Assembly: GCA_019694875.1 (NCBI GenBank)
Contig: JAIBBC010000001.1
Location: 1,805,501-1,869,500, forward strand
Origin: Cyclobacteriaceae bacterium
GTDB taxonomy: Bacteria; Bacteroidota; Bacteroidia; Cytophagales; Cyclobacteriaceae
DNA length: 64,000 nucleotides
Direction of reading: 5' to 3'
Shown here: positions 1 to 9,250 of the stretch, one piece after another
How the letters are laid out: the number at the start of each line of letters is the position of its first letter
Numbering within the stretch: the stretch's first letter is position 1
Notes under the pieces: generated by a model
Database searches by the model: none
What the model was told of the DNA's origin: nothing
What the model saw: the letters and a program-made list of their open reading frames with translations, nothing else
Program-made: the position numbers and the translations under genes

Positions 1-681
1 GCCATTTAATGTTGCACGATTAAATCCGGATTCAATGTAGTCGGGTATGAACATGTACTCGTAGGTCGTGAGCGTTTTATCCATGGGCTGGCCCAGGCAG
101 ATCTCAATTCCCAATTCGCCCCAGGGTTGTTGCGAAAGATAGCTGTGCGTCAGGTCGCGAACCGTGTAGCCTCCCGGCGCATAGGTTGCGTCAAATTTGA
201 TGCTGTCGGCAAACACCTCAACAAACACATCCCGCACTTTGGTCGCGCAGTTGTTATAGAAGTAATCGTACAGGTAGTCTACATTTTCAGGTTGCGCATT
301 CCAGAACAGGTAATCGAACACTTTTTGTTTTTGTGCCTGCGTAAGGTTGAGAACCTGTTCGTGCACGTAGCGGTTGTGCGATATGTAATGATCGCGGAAT
401 AAATCGTAAGGGTATACACCGAGTTTGTAGAGCAAATGCCCGCGGGTAAAATTCAGGTAGAAGTTTGGCTGGTCGAAATCAAAAACGCCATAATTAAAAG
501 CCAGATCACTGCCCGATGCCGGGTCGTAAACGCGGATGGCGCTATGGCCAAAAGCTGAATAAAGCTCGCTCTGGTACGGTCCCAGTGTGAGCACTGAAAT
601 TTGCGCGTTTTCGGAAAGCGGCTTTTGTGCGAAGATGGTCAGGGACACCAATACTAAAAGCAGGGCGAGGGATTTCTTCAT
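1..681 (-). CDS. DUF4105 / Lnb-type lipoprotein N-acyltransferase, N-terminal part (cut by window edge)
   Basis: The first 227 residues of a gene that continues past the left edge. It begins with a signal peptide (MKKSLALLLVLVSLTIFAQ). The following periplasmic domain has the two hallmarks of the DUF4105 family: FGHSAIRV with His46, and NNCATKVRD with Cys145, a papain/NlpC-like His-Cys pair. In Bacteroides a protein of this family, Lnb, has been described as the lipoprotein N-acyltransferase that makes triacylated lipoproteins. From memory of that work, the full protein continues into a membrane domain, which lies outside the window. Assignment to the family is firm; the Lnb activity is inferred. 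It is divergent from the radical SAM gene, with a 47-base gap. Confidence 0.8.
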   Translation of the reverse strand, partial: MKKSLALLLVLVSLTIFAQKPLSENAQISVLTLGPYQSELYSAFGHSAIRVYDPASGSDLAFNYGVFDFDQPNFYLNFTRGHLLYKLGVYPYDLFRDHYISHNRYVHEQVLNLTQAQKQKVFDYLFWNAQPENVDYLYDYFYNNCATKVRDVFVEVFADSIKFDATYAPGGYTVRDLTHSYLSQQPWGELGIEICLGQPMDKTLTTYEYMFIPDYIESGFNRATLNG

Positions 682-728
682 AAGACGAATTGTCCGCTAA
701 AGATAAAAACAATCGGTAATTTTGAGGG

Positions 729-1760
729 ATGGATGCGCTGCGCGGCAATTTTCGGGACACGATGAACTTGCTTGGGAAAACAACCCCGGCCCGTGCATTC
801 AACGCTGCCAAAGTGCTTTCGAGTTATTATTATTCGAGACTTGTGAAAAAACCTTCACACTGGGCACTTCCAACAAGCATTTCGATTGAACCCACAACTT
901 CCTGCAATTTGCGATGCCCGGAATGTCCGTCAGGGTTGCGTTCGTTTACGCGTCCTACCGGGATGCTGCAGGCCGACCTTTTCAAAAAAGTAATTGATGA
1001 GCTGGCCGACACGTTGTCGTACCTCACCTTTTATTTTCAGGGCGAACCGTATTTGCATCCAAATTTTCTGGAACTGGTTCAATACGCATCGAACAAAAAA
1101 ATTTATACCGCCACGTCTACCAATGCACATTTTCTTACCGATGACATGGCCAAACGAACCATTCAGTCGGGCCTGGATCGATTGATTATCTCGATTGATG
1201 GAACTACGCAGGAAACCTATCAGGCATACCGGGTGGGCGGGAAACTTGATAAGGTGATTGAAGGTGCGAAGAACATTGTTCGCTGGAAGAAGGAATTAAA
1301 GTCAGCGTCACCCTTTGTGGTATTCCAGTTTCTGGTGGTTAAGCCAAATGAACATCAGATTGAGGAAGTTTATCGGCTGGCCGAGGAGATAGGAGTAGAT
1401 CACGTGGCGTTGAAGACAGCACAGATTTATGACTATGAGCAGGGGTCGGATTTAATTCCAACAATTGATAAATATTCCCGCTACCAGAAGAATGCCGACG
1501 ATTCGTATTCAATCAAGAACGAGCTCACCAACAATTGCTGGAAAATGTGGCAGAGTTGCGTAATCACGTGGGATGGAAAGGTTGTTCCCTGCTGTTTCGA
1601 TAAAGACGCGCAGTATGTGATGGGTGATTTGAGCAAACAGTCGTTTAAAGAAATCTGGCAAAGTGAGAAGTACAATGATTTCCGCGCTTCGCTGCTCCGT
1701 TCGCGCGAAGAAATAGAGATGTGCCGCAATTGCACAGAAGGAACAAAGGTTTGGGCCTGA
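729..1760 (+). CDS. Radical SAM / SPASM domain protein
   Basis: A 343-residue radical S-adenosylmethionine enzyme. The cluster-binding CxxxCxxC motif is Cys59, Cys63 and Cys66 (TTSCNLRCPEC). A SPASM-type auxiliary cluster region follows near the C-terminus: Cys270, Cys277, Cys288, Cys289, Cys332 and Cys335. Such proteins modify peptides or small molecules, but nothing here names the substrate. The ATG at 729 sits directly behind a possible -7 element (TAATTTTG, 717-724), which would leave almost no leader, so ATG 762 (MNLLGKTT) is a realistic alternative start. The next gene begins 4 bases after the stop, so the alpha/beta hydrolase is probably co-transcribed. No precursor peptide gene is visible nearby. 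Confidence 0.85.
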   Translation: MDALRGNFRDTMNLLGKTTPARAFNAAKVLSSYYYSRLVKKPSHWALPTSISIEPTTSCNLRCPECPSGLRSFTRPTGMLQADLFKKVIDELADTLSYLTFYFQGEPYLHPNFLELVQYASNKKIYTATSTNAHFLTDDMAKRTIQSGLDRLIISIDGTTQETYQAYRVGGKLDKVIEGAKNIVRWKKELKSASPFVVFQFLVVKPNEHQIEEVYRLAEEIGVDHVALKTAQIYDYEQGSDLIPTIDKYSRYQKNADDSYSIKNELTNNCWKMWQSCVITWDGKVVPCCFDKDAQYVMGDLSKQSFKEIWQSEKYNDFRASLLRSREEIEMCRNCTEGTKVWA

Positions 1761-1764
1761 TTTC

Positions 1765-2397
1765 ATGAAGGAAGTCTATTTGATACCCGGACTTGGCGCA
1801 GACCGCAGGGTCTTTCAGTATCTCAATTTGGCGGAACATTCGATTAGTCACATCTCCTGGATTGAACCGCTTCCTAACGAAAGCATTGAACAATATGCAG
1901 GCCGGCTCACGGAACAAATCAAATCACCTGATCCCATTCTTGTCGGTGTCTCGTTTGGCGGAATGATCGCTGTCGAAATAGCGAAGCAAATCAAAACGAA
2001 CAAGATTATTCTGATTTCATCCGCGCGTACGCAACACGAGATTCCGTTGCATTTCAAGTTGCTGGGCAGGACTGGCATTCAAAACATTCTTCCTGCTTCA
2101 TGGTGGAAACGTCCGAATCGGTTATTGTACTATTTTTTCGGTATTCAAACCGTGCAGGAAAGAGCACTGCTGTCGGAGATCCTTCGCGATACAGATTCGC
2201 GATTTCTGAAATGGGCACTCCATCAGATTGTTCATTGGAAAAATGAACTCGTTCCGGAGAATGCAGTCTTAATCCATGGCTCGGCCGATCGACTTTTTCC
2301 AAACAGCCAGGCAGATGTTACCATACCGGGAGGAGGTCATTTTATGATTGTAAACAGGGCAGCTGAAATCTCAACTCAACTGAAGCAAATTCTTTAA
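1765..2397 (+). CDS. Alpha/beta hydrolase family protein
   Basis: A 210-residue cytoplasmic alpha/beta hydrolase. The oxyanion-side motif PGLGADRRVF lies near residue 8, the nucleophile elbow GVSFGGM puts the catalytic Ser at 63, the acid is probably Asp175 (HGSADRLFP) and the His is 192 (GGGHFMIV). A full triad is present, so it should be an active esterase, thioesterase or similar; the substrate cannot be read from sequence. It starts 4 bases after the radical SAM stop, so the two form a short operon. No signal peptide is seen. No terminator is obvious after the stop; the following 100 bases hold a short repeat-like element. Confidence 0.8.
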   Translation: MKEVYLIPGLGADRRVFQYLNLAEHSISHISWIEPLPNESIEQYAGRLTEQIKSPDPILVGVSFGGMIAVEIAKQIKTNKIILISSARTQHEIPLHFKLLGRTGIQNILPASWWKRPNRLLYYFFGIQTVQERALLSEILRDTDSRFLKWALHQIVHWKNELVPENAVLIHGSADRLFPNSQADVTIPGGGHFMIVNRAAEISTQLKQIL

Positions 2398-2433
2398 CAA
2401 ACTCCTGCCAGATGATACAAAACCGTTCTACCG

Positions 2434-2462
2434 GGGGACTACTCGCTTTGCCCGGAGTGACG
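2434..2462 (-). repeat. Dispersed intergenic repeat, copy A
   Basis: Read on the minus strand this is CGTCACTCCGGGCAAAGCG followed by AGTAGTCCCC. It closely resembles the copy at 35201-35228 and, in part, the one at 55899-55922. It lies in the 105-base gap between the hydrolase and the AraC gene and codes for nothing. Confidence 0.5.
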
Positions 2463-2502
2463 TTATAAGACAGAACGATTAGATAAATCTATCCGAGGGA
2501 GG

Positions 2503-3442
2503 TTATCGGGCAAGACTGAATGCGTTTTTGCTTGCTTGGTAGGCTTTGGGCGTCATGCCGGTTTCTTTCTTAAACACGCGAATGAAGTTGTTCAAATTTT
2601 GAAAACCCGACATGTAGCAGATTTCGGTAATCTGGTAGTGCGGTTTTTTCAGGAATTCTTTTGCCAGCCGGATTCGTTCTTCGAGAATGTAGTCGCCCGG
2701 AGTGATTCCGATTTCTTCGCGGAACTTTCGGAAAAAGTTAGCGCGGCTCATGCACGCTTTCTCACTCAGTGCATTCATATCAATTTTCTCACGAATGTTT
2801 TCTTTGATGAATTGTATGACGTATGCAAAGCGATTGTCGGTTGACAACTTCCGGTAGTTTCGTTCCAGAAATTGGCGCGCCTGGGTTTGCATCAGGCGAA
2901 TCAGCAATTCATTCAGCGCGAGATTGGCCAGCAAGTCCTTTTCGCGATTATGCTCTTTGATGCCGATGCGGATAAGCCGGTTAATGATATCACCCAGTTC
3001 CTGGTTGTTGATCAGGTGAAACATACGGTGATCAATCTTCCACGCAACATGACTGTCTTCCTTGGGATGATACTCATTCAGCTGGTTGATCGTTTCTTGG
3101 ATTAAATTTCCTTCAATGGCCAGTGCGATGCATTGGGTCGGGTTATCGTTCCGGGCTTCCGGAAAATCAATTTTCATTACTTCATTGGGTGGTACGATAA
3201 CGGATTCACCGGGCAGGTATTCAAATCCCGGCTGTTCCGACAAGTGCATAACCTTTTTTCCGCGCAGCATGCTCGTCAGCACCATGTCTCCAAAAACCAG
3301 ATTAACTTTTTCAGCGCGCTGATGGGGTTTCAAACACGTTCAGTTCACAACGTTCCATCGTAAAAGCCGATCGGTTTTCTACCAGGGTAAACAGCGATCG
3401 CTCCTGCGACAACGGCACCGGATGAAGCGAAACTCCTTTCAT
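2503..3442 (-). pseudogene. AraC-family transcriptional regulator, broken by a frameshift
   Basis: The gene should start at ATG 3442 ([13 protein letters not shown]). The first 39 codons are in one frame and run into a stop shortly after NVFET. The rest of an AraC_N effector domain and a double helix-turn-helix domain (ISEICYMSGF-type second helix near the C-terminus) continue in another frame to 2503. Removing one base from the G4 run at 3324-3327 joins the frames as NVFETHQRAEKV, the expected family sequence. A downstream TTG at 3333 could give a 276-residue protein lacking the first strands. The gene faces away from the aldehyde dehydrogenase, the usual arrangement for its regulator. Either a real mutation or an assembly error in a short homopolymer. 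Confidence 0.75.
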
Positions 3443-3589
3443 AGGGGAATGGGTTAGCTAACGAATTTAAGAAGTTTTTCCCCGAAATCGATTGAAATGA
3501 GACTGAATGTGTATGGAATGAGACTGACGGTCCATTATCCTAAATCCAACGCCCGCAATTTTGGTATCACAACAAAAAAAAAGATTCGT

Positions 3590-5125
3590 ATGGAAACAGC
3601 TGAAGTCACTAAAAAGGCCAAATCGAGCGGATTTGCGCGTCCGAATTTTAAGCCCCACTACAACCATTATATCGGCGGTCAATGGGTAGCTCCCGCAAGC
3701 GGTGAGTATTTCGACAACACGTCCCCGATTGATGGAAAGGCTTTCACCCGCGCGGCACGCGGCACAAAAGACGATATTGAAAAGGCGCTGGACGCTGCTC
3801 ACAAGGCATTCCCCGCCTGGAGTAAATCTTCACCTGCGTATCGAAGCAATGTGCTGCTGAAGATCGCGCAAGTGATTGAGGATAATCTCGAATATCTGGC
3901 GCAGGTAGAAACCATTGACAACGGCAAGGCTATTCGCGAAACCCGCGCAGCAGATCTGCCGCTGGTGATTGATCACTTCCGGTATTTTGCAGGTATCATT
4001 CGTGGCGAAGAAGGTGCTGTTTCCGAACACGATGAAAATACCGTGAGCGTTGTGCTGCACGAACCGCTGGGTGTTGTTGGCCAGATCATCCCCTGGAATT
4101 TCCCCCTGCTGATGGCTACCTGGAAAATTGCTCCGGCACTCGCAGCCGGATGCTGCACCGTAGTGAAGCCTGCCGAACAAACCCCGACATCGATTATGGT
4201 GCTGATGGAATTGATCGGAGATATTATTCCCCCGGGAGTATTGAATGTGGTAACCGGTTTCGGTGTGGAGGCTGGTAAACCGCTGGCCCAGTCGCCAAGA
4301 ATCGCAAAGGTTTCATTCACTGGTGAAACAACAACCGGCAGACTGATCCTGCAATACGCTTCTGAAAACATTATTCCTGCCACGATGGAGCTTGGCGGAA
4401 AATCACCGAACATCTTTTTCGAATCGGTGGGTGCTGCTGACGATGAATTTTTCGATAAGGCGGTTGAAGGAGCGGTAATGTTTGCCCTGAACCAGGGCGA
4501 GATCTGTACCTGTCCTTCGCGGATGTTGGTGCATGAAAAGATTTACGACAAGTTTATCAAACGTGTGATTGAGCGAACCAAGGCAATCAAAATAGGTCAT
4601 CCCATGGACGGAACCGTAATGATGGGTGCGCAGGCATCAAGCGATCAGTATGAGAAAATTAAATCGTACCTGAAGATTGGGAAAGACGAAGGCGCTGAAG
4701 TATTAATCGGGGGAGATGTGAACAAACTGGAAGGTGAACTGGCCGGTGGTTACTACATTCAGCCGACCATCTTTAAAGGGCACAATAAAATGAGAATCTT
4801 CCAGGAGGAGATTTTCGGCCCGGTGGTGTGTGTGACTACGTTTAAAACTACCGAAGAAGCAATTGCCATTGCCAATGACACACTTTATGGTCTGGGTGCC
4901 GGTGTTTGGACGCGTGATGCGCATGAACTTTACACCGTACCGCGCGCTATTCAGGCAGGGCGCGTTTGGGTGAACAACTACCACGCGTATCCTGCACACG
5001 CACCGTTTGGAGGTTATAAGAAGTCAGGCTTTGGACGTGAGACGCATAAGATGATGCTCGATCACTACCGTCAGACAAAGAACATGCTGGTGTCGTACGA
5101 CAAAAAGAAGCTTGGTTTCTTTTAA
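3590..5125 (+). CDS. Aldehyde dehydrogenase (NAD(P)+-dependent, AldB-like)
   Basis: A 511-residue aldehyde dehydrogenase that oxidises aldehydes to acids in the cytoplasm. Family landmarks are [17 protein letters not shown] in the cofactor-binding half, the general base Glu267 (MELGGKSPN) and the nucleophile Cys306 ([11 protein letters not shown]). The EICTCPSR form resembles the AldB/acetaldehyde dehydrogenase group. ATG 3590 was chosen because the family start fits METAEVTKK; the frame is open further upstream but with unlike sequence. The AraC gene faces away on one side and a DUF779 gene follows, a grouping commonly seen for acetaldehyde-type dehydrogenases. A hairpin terminator sits between this gene and the DUF779 gene. 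Confidence 0.92.
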   Translation: METAEVTKKAKSSGFARPNFKPHYNHYIGGQWVAPASGEYFDNTSPIDGKAFTRAARGTKDDIEKALDAAHKAFPAWSKSSPAYRSNVLLKIAQVIEDNLEYLAQVETIDNGKAIRETRAADLPLVIDHFRYFAGIIRGEEGAVSEHDENTVSVVLHEPLGVVGQIIPWNFPLLMATWKIAPALAAGCCTVVKPAEQTPTSIMVLMELIGDIIPPGVLNVVTGFGVEAGKPLAQSPRIAKVSFTGETTTGRLILQYASENIIPATMELGGKSPNIFFESVGAADDEFFDKAVEGAVMFALNQGEICTCPSRMLVHEKIYDKFIKRVIERTKAIKIGHPMDGTVMMGAQASSDQYEKIKSYLKIGKDEGAEVLIGGDVNKLEGELAGGYYIQPTIFKGHNKMRIFQEEIFGPVVCVTTFKTTEEAIAIANDTLYGLGAGVWTRDAHELYTVPRAIQAGRVWVNNYHAYPAHAPFGGYKKSGFGRETHKMMLDHYRQTKNMLVSYDKKKLGFF

Positions 5126-5148
5126 ATAATACAGGGTTGGGTATAGGC

Positions 5149-5187
5149 AACTGCTGCGGCTCATTTGTCCGCAGCAGTTTTACTTTT
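5149..5187 (+). terminator. Hairpin terminator or attenuator between aldehyde dehydrogenase and DUF779 gene
   Basis: AACTGCTGCGG and CCGCAGCAGTT form a perfect 11-base stem with a 9-base loop, followed by TTACTTTTT. It lies 8 bases before the DUF779 start codon, so the second gene is either reached by read-through or has its own signal. Confidence 0.7.
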
Positions 5188-5194
5188 TAAAGGA

Positions 5195-5563
5195 ATGAAT
5201 CAGACACCTGAAAAAGTATCGGTTACCGCACAAGCTGTTCATGTCATTGAACAATTGCGCAACCGTTTCGGTCCGCTTATGTTTCACCAAAGTGGCGGAT
5301 GCTGCGATGGCTCGTCACCGATGTGTTACGAACAAGGTGATTTCAAAGTCGGTGAACGGGATGTGCTGCTTGGAGAAGTACACGGCTGCCCCTTTTACAT
5401 GAGTCAAGACCAATACGAATACTGGAAGCATACGCACCTCACGCTGGATGTAACGCCCGGCAGAGGCGCAAGTTTTTCATTGGAAATTCCGCTCGGCCTT
5501 CGGTTTATGATTCACTCGCGGCTATTTACGGAAGAGGAGTTGAAGCTTTTAAACCTCATTTAA
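5195..5563 (+). CDS. DUF779 domain-containing protein
   Basis: A 122-residue protein of the DUF779 family, commonly found beside acetaldehyde-type dehydrogenases. The Cys-rich core FHQSGGCCDGSSPMC near residues 32-46 and the later HGCPFYMS are conserved and could hold a metal, but the role is unknown. ATG 5195 is preferred over upstream TTG 5165 because AAAGGA stands 2-7 bases before it and the upstream codons lie inside a terminator hairpin. The hairpin 8 bases upstream may reduce expression relative to the dehydrogenase. Confidence 0.85.
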   Translation: MNQTPEKVSVTAQAVHVIEQLRNRFGPLMFHQSGGCCDGSSPMCYEQGDFKVGERDVLLGEVHGCPFYMSQDQYEYWKHTHLTLDVTPGRGASFSLEIPLGLRFMIHSRLFTEEELKLLNLI

Positions 5564-5599
5564 GCGGCCGTATTAAGACGTTGAGTTTGTGCGATAACC

Positions 5600-7225
5600 T
5601 TAATTTCCTTTTTCAAACGTCCATTCGGCCAGCAGAACTGTTCTCGGATCGATCACAACACGTTCCGGTTCGCCATCGTACGCAACCTTGAATTCTCCCG
5701 AAGCCCCCGTTAAATCAACCGTTTTTACATCGGGTACAAGCTGACCTTTTTTGAAAATCCCGATCTCAACGGGAACGGAGAATGTAGTTCCGTCTGTTTG
5801 AGTTTGCTTCAAATCGAATTCAATCTCTTTTGTGGCTGCGTTATAATTCCAGGTTCCGTTCAGCGTAAGCTTGCCACCCTGGTTGAGCCATTGTTTGAAA
5901 AATGCCGTCAGGTCAAGTCCCGATACACGTTCCATTTCATGCTGGAAGTCTTTTGTGCTTGCCGTGGCATTCATGTATTTCCGGTAGTAATTTTTAATAC
6001 CGGCTTCAAATTTTTCGTCACCGATTTTGCTTCTCAGCATGTGCAGTGTCCACGCGCCCTTTTGGTAGGTGTGACTGGACGTGACCTTACTCATATCCGA
6101 GAGGTTGTTATGCACAATGGTATGGGTTGGATTGTCTTTATAAAAGTTGAAAACCGTTTTTCTTGCGCCCTGCATCTCCTTTACAAATTCATCCCGGCCG
6201 TAGGCATGTTCTATAAACAATGCCGTGAAATAGGTAGCGAAACCCTCGCTCAGCCAAACATCATCCCAGTCTGATTCGGTTACGGCGCAACCAAACCACT
6301 GGTGAGCAATTTCATGGATCACCACTTTTTTCCAGCGGAAGTTGCCATCGCCCACAACGCTTTTCTCGTTGTACAAGATCGCGGAAGCGGACTCCATTCC
6401 ACCCGAAACACTGCTGGCCTGAATGTTTGCTAATTTTTCATACGCAAACGGCCCTACATAACTTGAATAGAACTCGAGAACTTCTTTTGTTGGTTTGGCG
6501 AAGTCCGAGAATCCTGCATCCCGATCCTGGTGGAACACCCACGTTTGAATGGATTTTCCATCGAACCAATCGACATACTGAACCGCAAATTCCGCAACGC
6601 CCAGCACATACAACCACGGAGAAATCGGAACCGACTGTTTCCAATGCGTTCGCTTTTGTGTGGCGTTGAGATTTGTTTCTTCCAGCAACAGGCCGTTACA
6701 AACTACCTGGTAGCGCACCGGGGCCGTTACAATAAATTCGCAGGTTGCTTTTTCCGCTACGTGGTCCACCACCGGAAGCCAGTTGCGGGTGAGATCGGGC
6801 CAGTTATCGCTGAAGAAAGTTCGTTCGTTGTAACGATTGGGCTTGATATGCAAACCGGTAGCAGGAACACCTGAATACGAAACCGTCAGCTGGATATGTT
6901 CTCCGGCCTGTGACGCATTCGCAAGCGTAATCAGCAATTCGTTTTTTTGGTGCGTGTAGGAGAGCTGTTTACCGTTTTGCGTAATCGCTGAAACGGTCAT
7001 CCCTTTGCCACTGCTCACATTCGTGAGATCAAGACGGATTTGACGGATATCTTTCTTTTTGAGTAAAATCTCGATTGTGGCCGTACATTTTATTTCATCG
7101 GTTTCATCCGACAAGGTTATGTCGAACCTGTAGTGCTGAACATCGATATCCGGATTTTTAGGATAATTATCTGTTGCGAACGTTGCAATCGAAATCAGTA
7201 GAAAAAAGAATGTGAGGTAACGCAT
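5600..7225 (-). CDS. M1 family metallopeptidase (secreted)
   Basis: A 541-residue gluzincin aminopeptidase with a signal peptide (MRYLTFFFLLISIATFA). The zinc site is complete: His304-Glu305, His308 (HEIAHQWFG) and Glu327 (WLSEGFATY). An exopeptidase-type GGMES motif lies upstream. It probably acts in the periplasm on peptides. Its ATG overlaps the stop of the preceding M1 gene (TAATG at 7223-7227), so translation of the two is likely coupled. At about 540 residues it lacks the long helical C-terminal domain of PepN. Confidence 0.9.
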   Translation of the reverse strand: MRYLTFFFLLISIATFATDNYPKNPDIDVQHYRFDITLSDETDEIKCTATIEILLKKKDIRQIRLDLTNVSSGKGMTVSAITQNGKQLSYTHQKNELLITLANASQAGEHIQLTVSYSGVPATGLHIKPNRYNERTFFSDNWPDLTRNWLPVVDHVAEKATCEFIVTAPVRYQVVCNGLLLEETNLNATQKRTHWKQSVPISPWLYVLGVAEFAVQYVDWFDGKSIQTWVFHQDRDAGFSDFAKPTKEVLEFYSSYVGPFAYEKLANIQASSVSGGMESASAILYNEKSVVGDGNFRWKKVVIHEIAHQWFGCAVTESDWDDVWLSEGFATYFTALFIEHAYGRDEFVKEMQGARKTVFNFYKDNPTHTIVHNNLSDMSKVTSSHTYQKGAWTLHMLRSKIGDEKFEAGIKNYYRKYMNATASTKDFQHEMERVSGLDLTAFFKQWLNQGGKLTLNGTWNYNAATKEIEFDLKQTQTDGTTFSVPVEIGIFKKGQLVPDVKTVDLTGASGEFKVAYDGEPERVVIDPRTVLLAEWTFEKGN

Positions 7226-8814
7226 TATTCCAGAATTACTTTTTTGAAATAGAAGACTTTAGGATCAATAACCGGGGTTGACGTGCTTTCAACGGAAATT
7301 CCCTTCCCATCTAGCGTTACCCGCTCCAGGCCTTTGTCGGTTTGAATATCAATCGGTACGGCTATACCCGGATTGAGGATACTGATCTGATATTTTTTCT
7401 CACCGGTTTGCTTCACCGATATGGTGAGCTTATCGGTAGTGCGCAGAAATAAATCGAATAGCGGTTTTAAATCTTTACCGGATGCGGTGCTGAAGTGCTT
7501 TTCAACATCGTCTGTATTTACAAGCTTGTCGTAGGTGTACTTCGGATTGGTAACAAAATCTTTCAGCGCGGGGAAGAAGATTTCATCGCCAATAACATAA
7601 CGGATGGTATGCATGAAGAATGCACCTTTACCATAGATGTCGCGCTGATACACAGAGTCCGAGTCAACATCCTTTCCGGGAACAACAGCTTGTTTATTTT
7701 CGATAGCGCGTGCCGTGCGCTGCATCAGCTTTTGATAACCTTCTTCGCCTTCGTACTCGCGTATGTACATGGCATCACCGTAGGTGTCGATGCCTTCCTG
7801 AATCCACATATCGGCCCAGTCGATGCCGGTAACTTTATTGCCCCACCACTCATGTCCGAATTCATGGTGAATCTGATCATCAAAATCTTTTCCGCCCACG
7901 GTGCGATACTTGAATTTTGCGCCATACGTGTTGGAGGTTTGATGCTCCATGCCGGGATGTGATGCTTCTGTGATGGCCATCTTTTCTTTGACCCACGGAT
8001 ATTCACCGAAATATTTTTCCTGCACGCGGCAGGAACGCTCAAAGATGTCGAGGAATCGTTCCGCCTGATCGGCATGTTCTTCCAGCGGATAGAAATACAT
8101 AGGCACCTTGTTACCGTTGATGGTTGTATATGTGCGCATGAAAGGCTTAAACTTCCCGATGTTGAACAGGATGCTGTAGTTATTGATGGTGTATTTGGTT
8201 TGCCAGTGGAAGGTTGTTTTGTCGCCCTTAGTTTTCTCGCTAAGCAGCAAGCCCGGCCCGGTTACATACAAACCTTTCGGGACGGTGACGATCACATCCG
8301 CGCCATCGTTCGGTTCATCGCTGGGGTGATCTTTGCATGGAAAATAGATTTTTGCGCCATCGGTCTGGCAGGTGATATCAATCCACGGATTTCCCTTTGA
8401 GTCGGTTGCCCATGTGAAGCCTCCGTTCCAGGGCGGACGGGCAGCCACATGCGGCTTGCCATCGTATTGTACCTTGACTTTTATTTTTCCGGGAGGCCAG
8501 GCAGAAGCATTTGTAATTGTGATCAGGTTGTCTTTATGCGTATAAAGCTGTTCTTTCTTGTTCACCCATATTTTCCGAACGGTGAGTACGGTGGTGAAAT
8601 CAAACAATAACGTTTTGGTTGATTCGCTGGTGATCAAGTCAATCTCGGCATACCCGTCAATTGATTTTTGTGTGGGATCGACATTAAGCGCAACTGTGTA
8701 ATGCCGGATGTCCATGATGGCCTGTTCGGGTCTGAGTTTACCACCGGAGGTCATTTCCTGGGCAGGTGCAAAAGCAAATATGCTCACGCACAACAGCGTA
8801 AAGAGAAGTCGCAT
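7225..8814 (-). CDS. M1 family metallopeptidase (secreted)
   Basis: A 529-residue secreted M1 peptidase with signal peptide MRLLFTLLCVSIFAFAPAQ. Zinc ligands are His317 and His321 (HEFGHEWWG) and Glu340 (MWIQEGIDTYG), with catalytic Glu318. It differs from its downstream neighbour in having HEFGHEW rather than HEIAHQW and EGIDTY rather than EGFATY, so the pair are diverged paralogues rather than a recent duplication. First gene of a two-gene unit whose stop overlaps the next start by one base. Confidence 0.9.
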   Translation of the reverse strand: MRLLFTLLCVSIFAFAPAQEMTSGGKLRPEQAIMDIRHYTVALNVDPTQKSIDGYAEIDLITSESTKTLLFDFTTVLTVRKIWVNKKEQLYTHKDNLITITNASAWPPGKIKVKVQYDGKPHVAARPPWNGGFTWATDSKGNPWIDITCQTDGAKIYFPCKDHPSDEPNDGADVIVTVPKGLYVTGPGLLLSEKTKGDKTTFHWQTKYTINNYSILFNIGKFKPFMRTYTTINGNKVPMYFYPLEEHADQAERFLDIFERSCRVQEKYFGEYPWVKEKMAITEASHPGMEHQTSNTYGAKFKYRTVGGKDFDDQIHHEFGHEWWGNKVTGIDWADMWIQEGIDTYGDAMYIREYEGEEGYQKLMQRTARAIENKQAVVPGKDVDSDSVYQRDIYGKGAFFMHTIRYVIGDEIFFPALKDFVTNPKYTYDKLVNTDDVEKHFSTASGKDLKPLFDLFLRTTDKLTISVKQTGEKKYQISILNPGIAVPIDIQTDKGLERVTLDGKGISVESTSTPVIDPKVFYFKKVILE

Positions 8815-8843
8815 AGGCTTGGTTTAGATTTGTAAGATAAGAA

Positions 8844-9029
8844 TCAGGCGCGATCTTTCTCAACCGCAAACCGTGCGTTCAGGTCTTTCTCAATCTTATT
8901 GAAGTCGACTGCGCTGCATTTTCCACAGCCGGTAACGCACGACTTTGACTGGAACATGCGGTAAACCATCCGGCCCAGGTACGCGAGGGCGCTGATAAAC
9001 AAAAGAAGGATGATCACCTGCTGAAGCAT
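8844..9029 (-). CDS. Small Cys-rich single-pass membrane protein (FeoB-associated type)
   Basis: A 61-residue protein: one N-terminal membrane helix (residues 3-24, QQVIILLLFISALAYLGRMV) followed by a CVTGCGKCSAVD cluster and a charged tail. This is the layout of the FeoB-associated Cys-rich membrane protein family, whose members often sit beside iron transporters; no feoB is in the window. The three Cys suggest metal or cluster binding. It ends 29 bases before the M1 peptidase start and may be co-transcribed with it. Confidence 0.65.
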   Translation of the reverse strand: MLQQVIILLLFISALAYLGRMVYRMFQSKSCVTGCGKCSAVDFNKIEKDLNARFAVEKDRA

Positions 9030-9085
9030 GGCTCAAAATTAAAGATTCTGCCTCAACAACGCGGATTGCAATGAAAGAATTCACC

Positions 9086-9118
9086 GTCCGATAACGGACA
9101 TATGCGGTAGTATTTTTG
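9086..9118 (+). promoter_or_regulatory. Operator-like palindrome and -7 element before the MacB/FtsX permease
   Basis: GTCCG-ATAA-CGGAC (9086-9099) is a perfect inverted repeat. TATTTTTG (9111-9118) matches the Bacteroidota -7 consensus TAnnTTTG. The palindrome lies 11 bases upstream of it, where a regulator could block or aid polymerase. No good -33 TTG at the usual spacing was seen. The leader to ATG 9251 would be about 125 bases. Confidence 0.4.
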
Positions 9119-9250
9119 AACAATCGGACAGGAAAAACCCTCGCTTTTGATTCGAAAAATGCATTTTTGACTGCTGGCATTAATCTTGGCGGTAGAGCCT
9201 TTTTGAAATTTCCGGACGCGGCTATGGCCGTATCCCATAACCAGAGCCCC

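Noticed and set aside
729-2397. RiPP biosynthetic cluster around the radical SAM/SPASM protein
   Set aside because: No short precursor gene, transporter or peptidase adjoins it; only an alpha/beta hydrolase follows.
3973-4413. Long minus-strand open frame within the aldehyde dehydrogenase gene, and many like it across the window
   Set aside because: They lie antisense to clear family genes, have no signal or domain features, and follow the codon structure of the opposite strand.
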